A stretch of 64,000 bases of DNA from Candidatus Metaruminococcus caecorum (GCA_904420045.1 CAJFTY010000018.1:1-64000), one strand, 5' to 3'. Shown: positions 50,315 through 59,122, numbered from the stretch's first letter. Numbers and translations are program-made. The notes: a model not told the origin generated them from the letters alone.

Positions 50315-50704
50315 TCATCGAATTGAATTGTTGGGGCAGTTCATTTCAAATACGTCGTCGATCATCCGGTGGACCAGCCTGGCCTCCTGGGTGTCGGCGA
50401 GCTTGTAATAAACCTCTTTTCCATCCCGTCTGCTGCTGACAAGGCCGGTCTGCTTTAAGGTGCGCAGGTGATGGGAGACCGCGGGGCTGCTCATCCCAAT
50501 GGCGGCGGACAGGTTGTAGACGCATTCCTCCGAGTGGCACAAAAGCCACAGGATACGCAGCCGGGTGCTGTCGCACAGCTGCTGAAAAATACCGGAGGCC
50601 TTGTCAAATTCCGGCTCTGGAGGCATTTTTTCCAGCACCTCCCGGAAGCTTCCGCCGTGGTTGTGGGGAATGCCGGAGGGGTGGGAGTGTTGTTGTTCCG
50701 CCAT
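50315..50704 (-). CDS. ArsR/SmtB-family metal-responsive repressor
   Basis: A 129-residue winged helix protein. The N-terminus is His-rich (QQHSHPSGIPHNHGG), then LCDSTRLRILWLL, the motif SEECVYNLSAAIGMSSPAVSHHLRTL with the ELCVCDL-like metal Cys (ECVY), and the C-terminal His/Asp set HRMIDDVFEMNC. The start is ATG 50704, eight bases after AGGGAG; a longer frame extends upstream. It faces the metal efflux operon across a terminator and probably acts at the palindrome at 48043-48066. Confidence 0.9.
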   Translation of the reverse strand: MAEQQHSHPSGIPHNHGGSFREVLEKMPPEPEFDKASGIFQQLCDSTRLRILWLLCHSEECVYNLSAAIGMSSPAVSHHLRTLKQTGLVSSRRDGKEVYYKLADTQEARLVHRMIDDVFEMNCPNNSIR

Positions 50705-50786
50705 GGCCAGCGCTCCCTTTCCAGTGAGATTCTTCTTCAAATTATACCCGTTTGGAAGCCGCTTGTCAATGAAAGGCATTTTGAGT

Positions 50787-51740
50787 TCAGCTTAAGTTGA
50801 GTTCCCGAAAGCTTTCTTCCAGCGTGGCGCTGGAGGCGGCGAACTGCGTCCGTTCCTCGTCGGTTAACGATAAGGACAACACCCGCTGAACGCCGTTTCG
50901 GCCCACGATGCAGGGAACACCGGTAAACACCCCGGTCTGGCCGTATTCTCCGCGCAGCATGGCCGAAACGGTCAACACGCTGCTTTCATCCCCGAACACC
51001 GCCCGGGTAATCCGGGTCATGGCCATGCCAATGCCGTAATAGGTGGCTTTTTTGGCTTTAATGATCTTTTGGGCCGCGCCCCGGACCTCCTCGCTGATGG
51101 TCTCCAGATCGTCCTTGTGAAACCGGTCTGGATGTTCTTTGCAGATGGTCAAAACGGGCTTGGTGGCCAGCATTGCCTGGGACCAGGGAACAAACTCGCT
51201 GTCTCCGTGCTCCCCCATGACATAGGCGTGCATGTTGCGGGGATCCACCCCAAAATATTCGCCCAGCAGATAGCGCAGGCGGGCGGTGTCCAGCGCCGTT
51301 CCGGTGCCCAGCACCCGGCGCGGATTAAATCCGGACAGGACGCAGGCGATCCGGGTCATCACGTCCACAGGGTTGGTGGCCACCAAAAAGATCCCGTTAA
51401 AGCCCGACTCCCCAATGGGATTTATAATTGAGCGGAACACCGCCGCGTTGCGTCCCAAAAGCTCCAGCCGGGATTCTCCGGGCTTTTGCGCCACCCCGGC
51501 GCAGATGGCAACGATGTCCGCGTCCGCGCAGTCGGAATATTCTCCGGCGTAAATTTTCATGTTGGAACCGGAAAACGCCAGGCCGTGGTTTAAATCCATG
51601 GCCTCGCCCTGGGCACGTTCCTTGTCCAGGTCGATGAGTACCAGTTCGTCGCAGACATTTTGGTTGAGCAGGGCGTAGGCATAGCTCATACCCACCATGC
51701 CGGTTCCCACCAGTACAACTTTTCGGTTGTCGTTTACCAT
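50787..51740 (-). CDS. ldh: L-lactate dehydrogenase
   Basis: A 317-residue NAD-dependent enzyme that reduces pyruvate to L-lactate at the end of fermentation. The N-terminal dinucleotide motif GTGMVGMSYA is followed by VATNPVDVMT, GTALDTARLRYLL (substrate Arg) and GEHGDSE (catalytic His). This set is diagnostic for LDH rather than malate dehydrogenase, with VAQKPGESRLEL fitting the Gln of the active loop. AAAGGAAGG is seven bases before the ATG. It is on the same strand as the ArsR gene but 82 bp away. Confidence 0.95.
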   Translation of the reverse strand: MVNDNRKVVLVGTGMVGMSYAYALLNQNVCDELVLIDLDKERAQGEAMDLNHGLAFSGSNMKIYAGEYSDCADADIVAICAGVAQKPGESRLELLGRNAAVFRSIINPIGESGFNGIFLVATNPVDVMTRIACVLSGFNPRRVLGTGTALDTARLRYLLGEYFGVDPRNMHAYVMGEHGDSEFVPWSQAMLATKPVLTICKEHPDRFHKDDLETISEEVRGAAQKIIKAKKATYYGIGMAMTRITRAVFGDESSVLTVSAMLRGEYGQTGVFTGVPCIVGRNGVQRVLSLSLTDEERTQFAASSATLEESFRELNLS

Positions 51741-52071
51741 GAGATCCTTCCTTTCTTGTTGTGCCGATCAGGCGTATCAAATGCGGCTGCAGGCCGCAAC
51801 AACCCCTTTTCCTTGGTATTTGCCGCAGAGACGGCGAATATACAAAGCAAAGGGGCGAGGCGGCGAATTGCGGGTTTCTTTCCGGTTTGTTTAGAATTTG
51901 TTGTGAATCCTGCGCTATACTAACCATAGCACAGAACAGCGACGCATTGTGTATGCAAAGTGCGCGCTGGCTATTTGTTCCCGTTTTGGTTTGAACGGTT
52001 ATTTGCACGGCCCGCCGTCGGCTGGCAGCCTTTGGCGGTTCGTGGGGACAACGTTGGAAAGGATGTTTGCT
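51741..52071. promoter_or_regulatory. Divergent ldh/dedA intergenic region
   Basis: A 331-bp spacer. TATACT at 51916-51921 fits a plus-strand -10 for dedA with a poor -35. TTGTGAA at 51901-51907 is half of a Rex redox site. Several short open frames here lack ribosome binding sites. Nothing else is recognised. Confidence 0.35.
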
Positions 52072-52749
52072 ATGCAGGCTTGGATCATTGAAATGATGAA
52101 CCGATTCGGATATATTGGCATCGCCCTGCTGATCGCCATTGAGAATATCTTCCCGCCGATCCCCTCGGAGGTTATCCTCACCTTCGGCGGTTTTATGACC
52201 ACCTATTCCACCATGAATGTCTGGCTGGTGATCCTCTCCTCCACGGTGGGAGCTGTGGCCGGTGCGCTGGCCCTGTACGGCGTCGGCCGCATGATCGGGC
52301 GGGAGCGGCTTAAAAAGATCCTGTCGGGCAAGACCGGAAAAATTCTGCGCTTAAAGCCCGAGGATGTGGAAAAGGCCGAGGGATGGTTTTCCCACCGGGG
52401 AAAAGCCACCGTTTTTTTCTGCCGCTTTATCCCCATTGTGCGCAGCCTGATTTCCATCCCGGCGGGAATGGCGAAGATGAACCTGTGGGGCTTTGTCCTT
52501 CTTACCACCCTGGGAACCGGGATTTGGAATACCGTGCTGGTGTGGCTGGGGGTGCTGGCCGGCGCCTCCTGGGAAACCATTGTGGGCTATATGGGCGTCT
52601 ATTCCAAAGTTGGGCTGGCTCTGCTGGCGGTCGCCGGGGTGATCTTCCTAATCGTGTTTTACCACAGACGGTCAAAGAAAAAACAGCAGGATCCGGAGTT
52701 TACGCTTACCAAGGCCGAGCCGGAAAAAATCAAACAGCGGGAACGGTAA
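52072..52749 (+). CDS. DedA family membrane protein
   Basis: A 225-residue polytopic protein. The DedA/VTT features are GYIGIALLIAIENIFPPIPSE with the conserved acidic/proline re-entrant segment, then GRERLKKIL, FFCRFIPIVRSLISIPAG and GTGIWNTVLVWLG. Family members move undecaprenyl phosphate or phospholipids across the membrane and affect pH and antibiotic sensitivity. The start is ATG 52072 after AAAGGA; the frame upstream includes a long non-coding leader. A DUF368 gene of related function lies at 17.3 kb. Confidence 0.92.
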   Translation: MQAWIIEMMNRFGYIGIALLIAIENIFPPIPSEVILTFGGFMTTYSTMNVWLVILSSTVGAVAGALALYGVGRMIGRERLKKILSGKTGKILRLKPEDVEKAEGWFSHRGKATVFFCRFIPIVRSLISIPAGMAKMNLWGFVLLTTLGTGIWNTVLVWLGVLAGASWETIVGYMGVYSKVGLALLAVAGVIFLIVFYHRRSKKKQQDPEFTLTKAEPEKIKQRER

Positions 52750-52770
52750 TGTACCGTTGAGCGCATGGAT

Positions 52771-52806
52771 AAAACGCCGCGCCGAACTTTGTTCGGCGCG
52801 GCGTTT
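52771..52806. terminator. Terminator of dedA
   Basis: AAACGCCGCGCCGAAC pairs with GTTCGGCGCGGCGTTT around a three-base loop. Confidence 0.85.
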
Positions 52807-52870
52807 GTCTGCAAACCAGGCTCTTTTCACTGCGTGAACGCCTGTTTTACAGACATTACCGCTTATAAGC

Positions 52871-53284
52871 TTATAAAATCATCACAAAGGTTCCCGCAGT
52901 AATCAGGGCGCCGCCCAAAATCCCTTTCCAGGTGACGGTCTCGTGGAGAAAGACAAAGGCCAGCACCATGGTAATTACGACGCTCAATTTATCAATAGGC
53001 GCCACCTTGGAGACTTCCCCCAGTTGAATCGCCTTGTAATAGCACAGCCAGGAAAGACCGGTGGCCACGCCGGACAAAATCAAAAACAGCATACTGCGTC
53101 CCGAGATGTCTTTGATTCCCGCCTGCTGCCCGGTGAGAAATACAATCCCCCAGGCCAGCGCCAGCACCACCACAGTGCGGATGGCAGTGGCCAGGTTGGA
53201 ATTCACGCCCTCGACGCCCACTTTGGCCAGGATCGACGTGACCGCTGCAAAAACCGCAGATAAAATCGCAAATAAAATCCACAT
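52871..53284 (-). CDS. EamA-type small transporter (single four/five-helix unit)
   Basis: A 137-residue membrane protein with about five helices. It has the EamA hallmarks AAVTSILAKVGVEGV, LSWLCYYKAIQLGEVSKVAPID and FLHETVTWKGILGGALI. It is half the length of normal DMT carriers and probably works as a dimer. The start is ATG 53284 behind AAGGAGG. It follows the response regulator on the same strand, with a 131-bp gap and no obvious terminator, so it may be part of that operon. The substrate is unknown. Confidence 0.88.
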   Translation of the reverse strand: MWILFAILSAVFAAVTSILAKVGVEGVNSNLATAIRTVVVLALAWGIVFLTGQQAGIKDISGRSMLFLILSGVATGLSWLCYYKAIQLGEVSKVAPIDKLSVVITMVLAFVFLHETVTWKGILGGALITAGTFVMIL

Positions 53285-53415
53285 GCGTTTTCCTCCTTCG
53301 CTGTTTTGCATAATACCGGTCATTCCTTTCCCAAGACTGAAACGCTGGCGTCTTCCGCATTCAATTTGAAAAGCGGCGGGACCGACCGCTTTTATTCTGC
53401 CCAAAGGCCAATGGA

Positions 53416-54108
53416 TTACTCGCCCTTAAACCGGTATCCCGCGCCCCACACCGTCTCGATAAACCGGGGCGACTGTGCATCTGGCTCGATCTTTTCCCGG
53501 ATGCGGTTGACGTGCACGGTCACAGTGGAGGTCTCCCCGATGCTGTCCATCCCCCAGATGCGGTCGAACAGCACATCCTTGGAAAACACCTGGTTGGGGT
53601 GCTGGGCTAGAAACGTCAGCAGGTCGAATTCCTTGTTGGTGAGCACGGCTTCCCGCCCGGAAACAAAGACCCGCCGGGCGGCGATGTCAATTTGAAGCTC
53701 TCCGCTGATCAGCCGGCTCCCCGCCGCCGTACCGCAGGGGGAAAGCCGCTCGTACCGAGCGATGTGGGCCTTGACCCTGGCCACCAGCTCGGAGGGGGAA
53801 AAGGGCTTGACAATGTAGTCATCCGCCCCCAGGCCCAGGCCTCGGATTTTGTCCACATCCTCCCGCCGGGCGGAGACGAACAGCACGGGGATTTCTTTTT
53901 TCTCCCGAATGCTGCGGCAGATGGAATAGCCATCCACCCCCGGGAGCATGATGTCTAAAAGGATCAGGGAATATTCTCCCTCCAGCGCCTCTTTGAGCCC
54001 CTGTTCCCCGGTGGCGGCGATGGAAGCGGAAAACCCGTCGGCTTCCAGGTAGTCCCGTTCCAGCTCTGCGATGTTTTTGTCATCCTCAATAATTAAAATC
54101 TGTTTCAT
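53416..54108 (-). CDS. OmpR/PhoB-family response regulator
   Basis: A 230-residue two-domain regulator. The receiver has the acidic pocket EDD (8-10), phospho-acceptor Asp52 in LILLDIMLPG, and VSARR and VKPFSP at the switch positions. The C-terminal winged helix (LTNKEFDLLTFLAQHPNQVF, then STVTVHVNRIREKIE) binds DNA. Its ATG overlaps the kinase stop as ATGA. It is paired with the histidine kinase next door and probably regulates envelope genes, possibly including the following EamA gene (inference). Confidence 0.94.
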   Translation of the reverse strand: MKQILIIEDDKNIAELERDYLEADGFSASIAATGEQGLKEALEGEYSLILLDIMLPGVDGYSICRSIREKKEIPVLFVSARREDVDKIRGLGLGADDYIVKPFSPSELVARVKAHIARYERLSPCGTAAGSRLISGELQIDIAARRVFVSGREAVLTNKEFDLLTFLAQHPNQVFSKDVLFDRIWGMDSIGETSTVTVHVNRIREKIEPDAQSPRFIETVWGAGYRFKGE

Positions 54109-55634
54109 TTGCCTGCTCCTTTCTGGGGAGCCGCTTCAGGCAGGGTGACGGTGACCGTCAGCCCTTTTTCCAGCTCTCCCGCAGCACGGATGGTTCCGCC
54201 CATGGTTTCAATGATCTGCCGGGTGATGGCAAGCCCGAGGCCGTTGCCTTTGACCGCCGCACTGCGGGCAGGGTCAGTCCGGTAAAAGCTCTCGAATATT
54301 TTGCCCGCTTCCCCGGGAGCGATGCCCAGACCGTTGTCCGCAAAACGGATTGTGACGGCGCCTTCCTCCCGGGAGAGAACAACGCGCAGCTCGTCGTTTG
54401 GCGTTCCCTTTCGGTATTTAAAGCTGTTGTCCACAAGGTTTTGCACCGCCCGCCCCAGCTGGAAGCGGTCGATCATCACAAAAGCAGGCCCGCCGCACCG
54501 GTTTTCAAACCGGATGTGAAAGTCCTGGGGCGCAAACCGCAGCTGAGCCTCTTCACAGTAGTCGGCAAGGTACCCCCCAAGATCGACCGGCTCGGTGTGA
54601 AACGGCACGCCGCCCACATCCAGTTTGGTAAACAAAAACAGGCTGTCCACCAACTTGTCCATCTCGCAGGCGGTCTGATACGCAGTGCGCAGATAGTGCT
54701 CCCTTTTTTGCGGGGTGTCCGCCACCCCGTCCAGGATGCCGCTGAGGTATCCTTGAATCGAGGTCAAGGGCGTGGACAGGTCATGGGAGATCCCCGCCAG
54801 CATCTCCTTGCGGCTTTCCTCGGCCTGCTGCTGTTTTTCGATGGATTCCCGAAGCCGCAGGCGCATGTCGTCAAAATCCCGGCAGGTGTCCCCCAGCTCG
54901 TCCTGAGCGCGGAAAATCACCGGGCGGTTTAAATTGCCTTCTTTGATGGCCTTCGCTCCCAAGCGGAGCTCCTTGATGGGCTCCAAAACGCTGGCGGACA
55001 GCTTACGGGTTAAAACGGTTCCCGTGACGACGATGATAATCACCGCGCTCAGCCCCGCCACTGCGATGGCGGCTTTGATAAAGGTCTTGATTTCCTCTAA
55101 AAAGACATAGTCGTCCCCTTCGAACACAAGGCCGTCCCCCACCACCAGCAGGGTGATGGGATTTCCCTTCTGATCGTTTAGGGGAACCCGGTAGACCAGC
55201 CCGTTTTGGTTTCGCAAATAGACGGGCGATGTTCCCATGGAATCAAACGAGGAGTCGAGTTTGGCCGCCCTGCGATGCAGCTCCTCCGGCGCGGCGTTTC
55301 CTGTGGTATAGGTAATCCCGCCGGAAACGGACACCAGCGCGCCAGCGGACTCCATGGCCTCAAGCGCCAGGATAAAATCCTGGCTGTGGAGCGGATCGCT
55401 TTCGCTGGCGAGCTCGTCGCACAGCGTGTCCAGCATCAGCAGCATTTGATAGTTTGTGTCGCCGCTTTTTAAGCTCCCGTCGCTGAGCGCGGATCGGTTC
55501 GGGGAAGTAGTGGCCGCAAAAAAGCCCACCAGCATCCCCAGCAAAATGGCCAGCACCAGCAAGACGGGGATTAAAATCAGCAGTACGTTGCTGATGAGCA
55601 GCTTTTGCCGGATGGAAAAGTCCCGGAATTTCAT
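54105..55634 (-). CDS. Membrane sensor histidine kinase
   Basis: A 509-residue kinase. Two transmembrane helices (about 15-45 and 190-215) flank an extracytoplasmic sensor of about 140 residues. A HAMP domain (EPIKELRLGAKAIKEGNLNRP), the phospho-acceptor H-box ISHDLSTPLTSIQGY, N-box NLVDNSFKYR and G boxes DNGLGIAPGE and GNGLGLAI follow. The start is ATG 55634 after AGAGGTGA. A 26-codon reading frame ends five bases upstream, coding for a small membrane peptide with its own strong Shine-Dalgarno. The signal is unknown. Confidence 0.93.
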   Translation of the reverse strand: MKFRDFSIRQKLLISNVLLILIPVLLVLAILLGMLVGFFAATTSPNRSALSDGSLKSGDTNYQMLLMLDTLCDELASESDPLHSQDFILALEAMESAGALVSVSGGITYTTGNAAPEELHRRAAKLDSSFDSMGTSPVYLRNQNGLVYRVPLNDQKGNPITLLVVGDGLVFEGDDYVFLEEIKTFIKAAIAVAGLSAVIIIVVTGTVLTRKLSASVLEPIKELRLGAKAIKEGNLNRPVIFRAQDELGDTCRDFDDMRLRLRESIEKQQQAEESRKEMLAGISHDLSTPLTSIQGYLSGILDGVADTPQKREHYLRTAYQTACEMDKLVDSLFLFTKLDVGGVPFHTEPVDLGGYLADYCEEAQLRFAPQDFHIRFENRCGGPAFVMIDRFQLGRAVQNLVDNSFKYRKGTPNDELRVVLSREEGAVTIRFADNGLGIAPGEAGKIFESFYRTDPARSAAVKGNGLGLAITRQIIETMGGTIRAAGELEKGLTVTVTLPEAAPQKGAGK

Positions 55635-55638
55635 GCGT

Positions 55639-55719
55639 TCACCTCTTGTTTGCAAAAACAGCCGTCAAACAGGCGCAGATCATTGCGGCGCCTACTGCAA
55701 TCCAAAGCACAACACTCAT
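55639..55719 (-). CDS. 26-residue hydrophobic peptide upstream of the histidine kinase
   Basis: A 26-residue frame reading MSVVLWIAVGAAMICACLTA and then VFANKR. It has one transmembrane helix and a basic tail, with two Cys in the membrane. AAAAGGAG lies seven bases before the ATG, and the stop overlaps the kinase Shine-Dalgarno region, so translation of the two is probably coupled. Small membrane peptides of this size (for example MgrB) modulate sensor kinases. That this one does so is inference. A promoter lies 35 bp upstream. Confidence 0.55.
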   Translation of the reverse strand: MSVVLWIAVGAAMICACLTAVFANKR

Positions 55720-55753
55720 TTAATACTCCTTTTACACGATCCTTGTTTTTATT

Positions 55754-55782
55754 ATCATACCATGTTCCCAGTGCCAGAACAA
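55754..55782 (-). promoter_or_regulatory. Promoter of the two-component operon
   Basis: On the minus strand TTGTTC (55782-55777), 17 bp, TATGAT (55759-55754), just upstream of the 26-codon frame. Confidence 0.55.
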
Positions 55783-55916
55783 GAGCGGTGGAGCCTGCGA
55801 GCCTTGGAATTGAGCTTTTTTTTTCGGGAAGAATATGCTATACTATCTTTTAACAATGCGTCCAAAAGGCGCTAAAGCCCAAAAACGCGGGAGCGGCACA
55901 AAGGGGGAAGAAGACG

Positions 55917-56300
55917 ATGAAAATACAGGAATCTGCGGAAAACTATTTGGAAACAATTTTGATTTTGCTAAAGCGTAAGGGAAATGTGCGCTCTATTGAT
56001 ATTGCCAGCGAGCTGGATTATTCCAAGCCCAGTGTCAGCGTAGCGATGAAAAATCTCCGGGAAAACGGATATATCCAGGTGGACGGCGGAGGATACATCA
56101 CCCTGACCGAGCAGGGCAGAAAAATTGCCGAAACCATGTATGAGCGGCACACCATTTTATCCGATATGCTGATTACCCTGGGGGTCGATCAGAAAACCGC
56201 TGTGGAAGACGCCTGCCGAATCGAACATGTCATCAGCTCTGAGAGCTTTGAGGCGCTCAAGACACACATCAAGAAACATGCGGGGCGGCTTCCGGAATAA
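55917..56300 (+). CDS. DtxR/MntR-family metal-dependent regulator (short form)
   Basis: A 127-residue regulator. The N-terminal winged helix (IQESAENYLETILILLKRKGNVRSIDIASELDYSKPSVSVAMKNL) and the dimer segment VDQKTAVEDACRIEHVIS with His/Glu/Cys metal ligands are typical of MntR/IdeR. The SH3 domain of the long form is absent, as in MntR. The final ALKTHIKKH is also typical. It precedes a DUF3783 gene by 32 bp, so both are probably one operon. Mn or Fe is the likely ligand. Confidence 0.88.
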   Translation: MKIQESAENYLETILILLKRKGNVRSIDIASELDYSKPSVSVAMKNLRENGYIQVDGGGYITLTEQGRKIAETMYERHTILSDMLITLGVDQKTAVEDACRIEHVISSESFEALKTHIKKHAGRLPE

Positions 56301-56332
56301 CGCCGCACCGGCAAAAAGGGAGGCAAAACGGT

Positions 56333-56893
56333 ATGAAAGCCAGAGTACGGGTTCAGGAGGCGGCCTTTGTATACGGGGTTGACCCCGAATCAAAGAAAGC
56401 CTCCGCGCTGAAAGCGGAGTTTGAAAATATGGGCATTCCCTTTGCTTTTTTATCTGCGGAGTGCTGGGACAAGACGGTGGGATTCTGTGTGGGAGCTTCC
56501 GGGGCGCAGGAATTTGGGCAAGCCCCAGTTCCCCGTCAGGAGCGGGAGGTTTTCCTCATGAAGGAGTTTTCTGCCGCCCGGCGGGAACAGGTGCTGGCGG
56601 ACTTCCGGGAGGGCAGGCTCCCAAAGATCGAACTCAAGGCCATCGTCACCCCCCACAATCAGACCTGGACACTGGGGGAGCTGATTACCGAGCTGGGAAA
56701 AGAGCATGCCTGCATGCAGGCGTATCAAGAGCTTCGCCGACTTGCGGCAAAAGCGCAGACGGCAGGAGAGCCCGCTGCCTCTCTTACGCAGCCGCTGGAA
56801 CGCGCGCAGGAACTTTTGCGCAGCAAGACGCCCCAGCCGGAGGAAGTTTATCGCGCTGCGGCGGAAAAGCTCCGCGCGGCGATGGGGAAATAG
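56333..56893 (+). CDS. DUF3783-containing protein
   Basis: A 186-residue soluble protein. DUF3783 is recognised from VFLMKEFSAARREQVLADFREGRL and KAIVTPHNQTWTLGELITELGKEH. A helical Ala/Glu/Gln-rich C-terminus (about 140-186) may be a coiled coil. The domain is common in anaerobic Firmicutes and its role is unknown. Its pairing with a metal-dependent repressor hints at a link to metal supply, but no metal site is obvious. Confidence 0.8.
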   Translation: MKARVRVQEAAFVYGVDPESKKASALKAEFENMGIPFAFLSAECWDKTVGFCVGASGAQEFGQAPVPRQEREVFLMKEFSAARREQVLADFREGRLPKIELKAIVTPHNQTWTLGELITELGKEHACMQAYQELRRLAAKAQTAGEPAASLTQPLERAQELLRSKTPQPEEVYRAAAEKLRAAMGK

Positions 56894-56920
56894 GGGCCGC
56901 AAAAGGCAGCGCAGTTATAG

Positions 56921-56956
56921 AAAAAAGGGAGCGTCCGGATGGACGCTCCCTTTTTT
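56921..56956. terminator. Bidirectional terminator
   Basis: AAAAAAGGGAGCGTCC pairs perfectly with GGACGCTCCCTTTTTT around GGAT, between convergent genes. Confidence 0.9.
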
Positions 56957-56975
56957 GCATCAGTGTGATTCGAAA

Positions 56976-57617
56976 TCAGATTTTTGAATAGCCAAAGCTG
57001 TTGACAATGGCGTCGATCTTTTTCTTTTCCTTGCAGTCCGGACAGTCCTGAAAAGCATAGGTGCGGTAGTCCGGGATATCGTCCAGCGTGAACAGGGGAT
57101 GGATTTTTACGCCCTGCTGTTCTTCGATGGCGCTGAACACCGCGGAAATTCCCACAACCTTGCCGCCGTAGTATTTGATGCACTCCAGCGATCGGTTGAT
57201 GGTTTTGCCGGTGGTGACCGACGCCAGCAGCAGCACGATGTTTTTGTTCCACACCATGCCCTGCATGTTGTCCCGGAAGATCATCTGTCCGTTGGAGTTG
57301 AATTCCGGGGTGACCACACAGATGTCGTTTCCCTGGCTGACTGCGTTGATGCCGGAACGCTCCAGATCCCGGGCCAGATATGCGCCCAGAATTTCACAGC
57401 CGTCCATGCATACTACGGTATCCACCAGCGTGCTGTTGGCATATTCCGCAGCCATCTCCCTGGCGGCTTCCCTCGCCATGGTGTTGGTGTGTTTGACCAC
57501 CGTAAAATCAATGCAGTAATTGATATGGGAGTGGTTGGTGGCAAAATGGCCGGGAATCACCCGGATGGCGATCTTCTTGTTTTTATGGGATGTGATTTTC
57601 ATGGATCTGCTTTCCAT
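56976..57617 (-). CDS. Orotate phosphoribosyltransferase-like protein
   Basis: A 213-residue type I phosphoribosyltransferase fold. The PRPP loop appears as IVLLLASVTTGKTINRSLEC (normally DD.TTG; here the two acidic residues before TTG are replaced by Ala-Ser), followed by GGKVVGISAVF. A C-terminal CPDCK pair may bind metal. The relaxed PRPP motif means it may be a regulatory or salvage relative of PyrE rather than PyrE itself. The start is ATG 57617 behind CGGAGGG. No pyr genes are adjacent. Confidence 0.8.
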   Translation of the reverse strand: MESRSMKITSHKNKKIAIRVIPGHFATNHSHINYCIDFTVVKHTNTMAREAAREMAAEYANSTLVDTVVCMDGCEILGAYLARDLERSGINAVSQGNDICVVTPEFNSNGQMIFRDNMQGMVWNKNIVLLLASVTTGKTINRSLECIKYYGGKVVGISAVFSAIEEQQGVKIHPLFTLDDIPDYRTYAFQDCPDCKEKKKIDAIVNSFGYSKI

Positions 57618-57740
57618 AAAGGGGCCCTCCGTTCTCCGCACAGCGGATGGATTTAACCGCAGCAGAAACTTTTTTGTGCGGTTTGTTTATTTGTATTATA
57701 CTATTTATCTAAGAATTTTTCAAGAAAAAATTATAAATTA

Positions 57741-59090
57741 TTAAATTTGACTATAAATTGTACTGGGACGCAGGGCGATTCGCAGCACAATCAGTGTGAC
57801 GCAGAGGGTGAGGGCTTCTGCGGCGGTCACCGTGACGAACACGCCGTCCAGCCCGAAAAACATGGAAAGCAGAAGCAGTAAAGGGATCACCGCCGCAAAT
57901 CCCCGCAGACAGGACAGCAAAAACGCCCATTTTGGCTTTTGGATACAGGCAGTCAACGAAACAGCGATGATATTGAGGCCCATAGGGACAAACGCCGGGA
58001 AGTACAGCGCGAATCCCTGGCGGGCAATCCGGGCCATTTCGGGGTCATTTTCCCGGTTGAACAGCGCGGTCAGAGGATCGCGGAAGAGAATCCCCAGCGT
58101 CACAAACGCGCTGCCCAGCAGCAGTACGATGACAGCTGCCAGCCCAAAGGTCTGCCGGATCCGGCGGGATTTTCCTGCACCGTGGCAGACGCTGATCACC
58201 GGCTGGATTCCTTGGGCCACGCCGGTGAAGATCGCGGCGCCCACCAGGGAAAAGTTGGTGATAATTCCGTAGGCTCCCACCGCGATCTGCGAGGAGATTC
58301 GCAGGATGGTGGCGTTAAACAGCAGAATGACGATCCCGGTGGAGGCCTCGGTAATCAGCGAGGGTACTCCGGCGTGTAGCACCCGTTTAAAGGAGGACAG
58401 TGCTTCCCGAACTTTGCAGATTCTGAGATGACTGCGGCTCCCCATAAGCCTGGGCAGCAGAATCAGTGCGCTGATGATCGGCGCGGATCCGGTGGCGAGG
58501 GCCGCTCCCGTCATCCCCATCCCCAGGGGGAAGATAAACAGATAGTCCAGCACGATGTTGCTGGCGCTGCCCGCCAGCATGGCGGCCATAGCCAGATTTG
58601 GCGCGCCGTCGTTGCGAACAAAGCAGACCAGCACCTGGTTGAGGATAAAAGCGCAGGAAAAAAGCAGCATAATCCGCAGATAGTCGGAAGCGAGATCCAG
58701 AATGGGACCTTCTCCTCCCAGCAGCGCGGCGATGGGCCGGGAGAAAAACACGCCGGTCAGGGTCAGCAGGATTCCCGTAAACAGCCCCACCGCCGTGGAC
58801 AGGGTGAAAAATTCCGGCGCGGTGTCGGTCTCGCCGGCCCCGATGCGGATGGAATAGCAAGTGGCACCGCCCACTCCCAACAAAAGGCCCAGCCCGTTGA
58901 TGACATTGTAGGCGGGAATCACCAGATTGAGCGCTACCAGCCCGTCGTTGCCCACGCCGTTAGCCACAAAATAGGTGTCGGCCATGATGTATAAGGACAG
59001 CCCCAGCATGCTCAGCACGTTGAGAGCGATGTACTCCAGCGCCACCCGGCGCAGGTTCCCGGTAAGAATTTGCGTGTTTTTGTCCTGCAT
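57741..59090 (-). CDS. MATE family efflux transporter
   Basis: A 449-residue multidrug/toxin exporter with about twelve helices. The N-terminus LEYIALNVLSMLGLSLYIMADTYFV and the mid-protein VPSLITEASTGIVILLFNA fit the MATE (DinF/MepA) family, with the typical internal two-fold repeat. It probably expels cationic drugs or metabolites in exchange for Na+ or H+. A structured leader ending in an intrinsic terminator lies upstream, at 59123-59214, which suggests control by attenuation. Confidence 0.93.
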   Translation of the reverse strand: MQDKNTQILTGNLRRVALEYIALNVLSMLGLSLYIMADTYFVANGVGNDGLVALNLVIPAYNVINGLGLLLGVGGATCYSIRIGAGETDTAPEFFTLSTAVGLFTGILLTLTGVFFSRPIAALLGGEGPILDLASDYLRIMLLFSCAFILNQVLVCFVRNDGAPNLAMAAMLAGSASNIVLDYLFIFPLGMGMTGAALATGSAPIISALILLPRLMGSRSHLRICKVREALSSFKRVLHAGVPSLITEASTGIVILLFNATILRISSQIAVGAYGIITNFSLVGAAIFTGVAQGIQPVISVCHGAGKSRRIRQTFGLAAVIVLLLGSAFVTLGILFRDPLTALFNRENDPEMARIARQGFALYFPAFVPMGLNIIAVSLTACIQKPKWAFLLSCLRGFAAVIPLLLLLSMFFGLDGVFVTVTAAEALTLCVTLIVLRIALRPSTIYSQI

Positions 59091-59122
59091 AAAGATTCCT
59101 TCTTTCTGGGTTTTACAGAAAA

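Noticed and set aside
51901..51907. Rex redox operator upstream of ldh
   Set aside because: Only one half (TTGTGAA) is present. The second half at the right spacing is missing.
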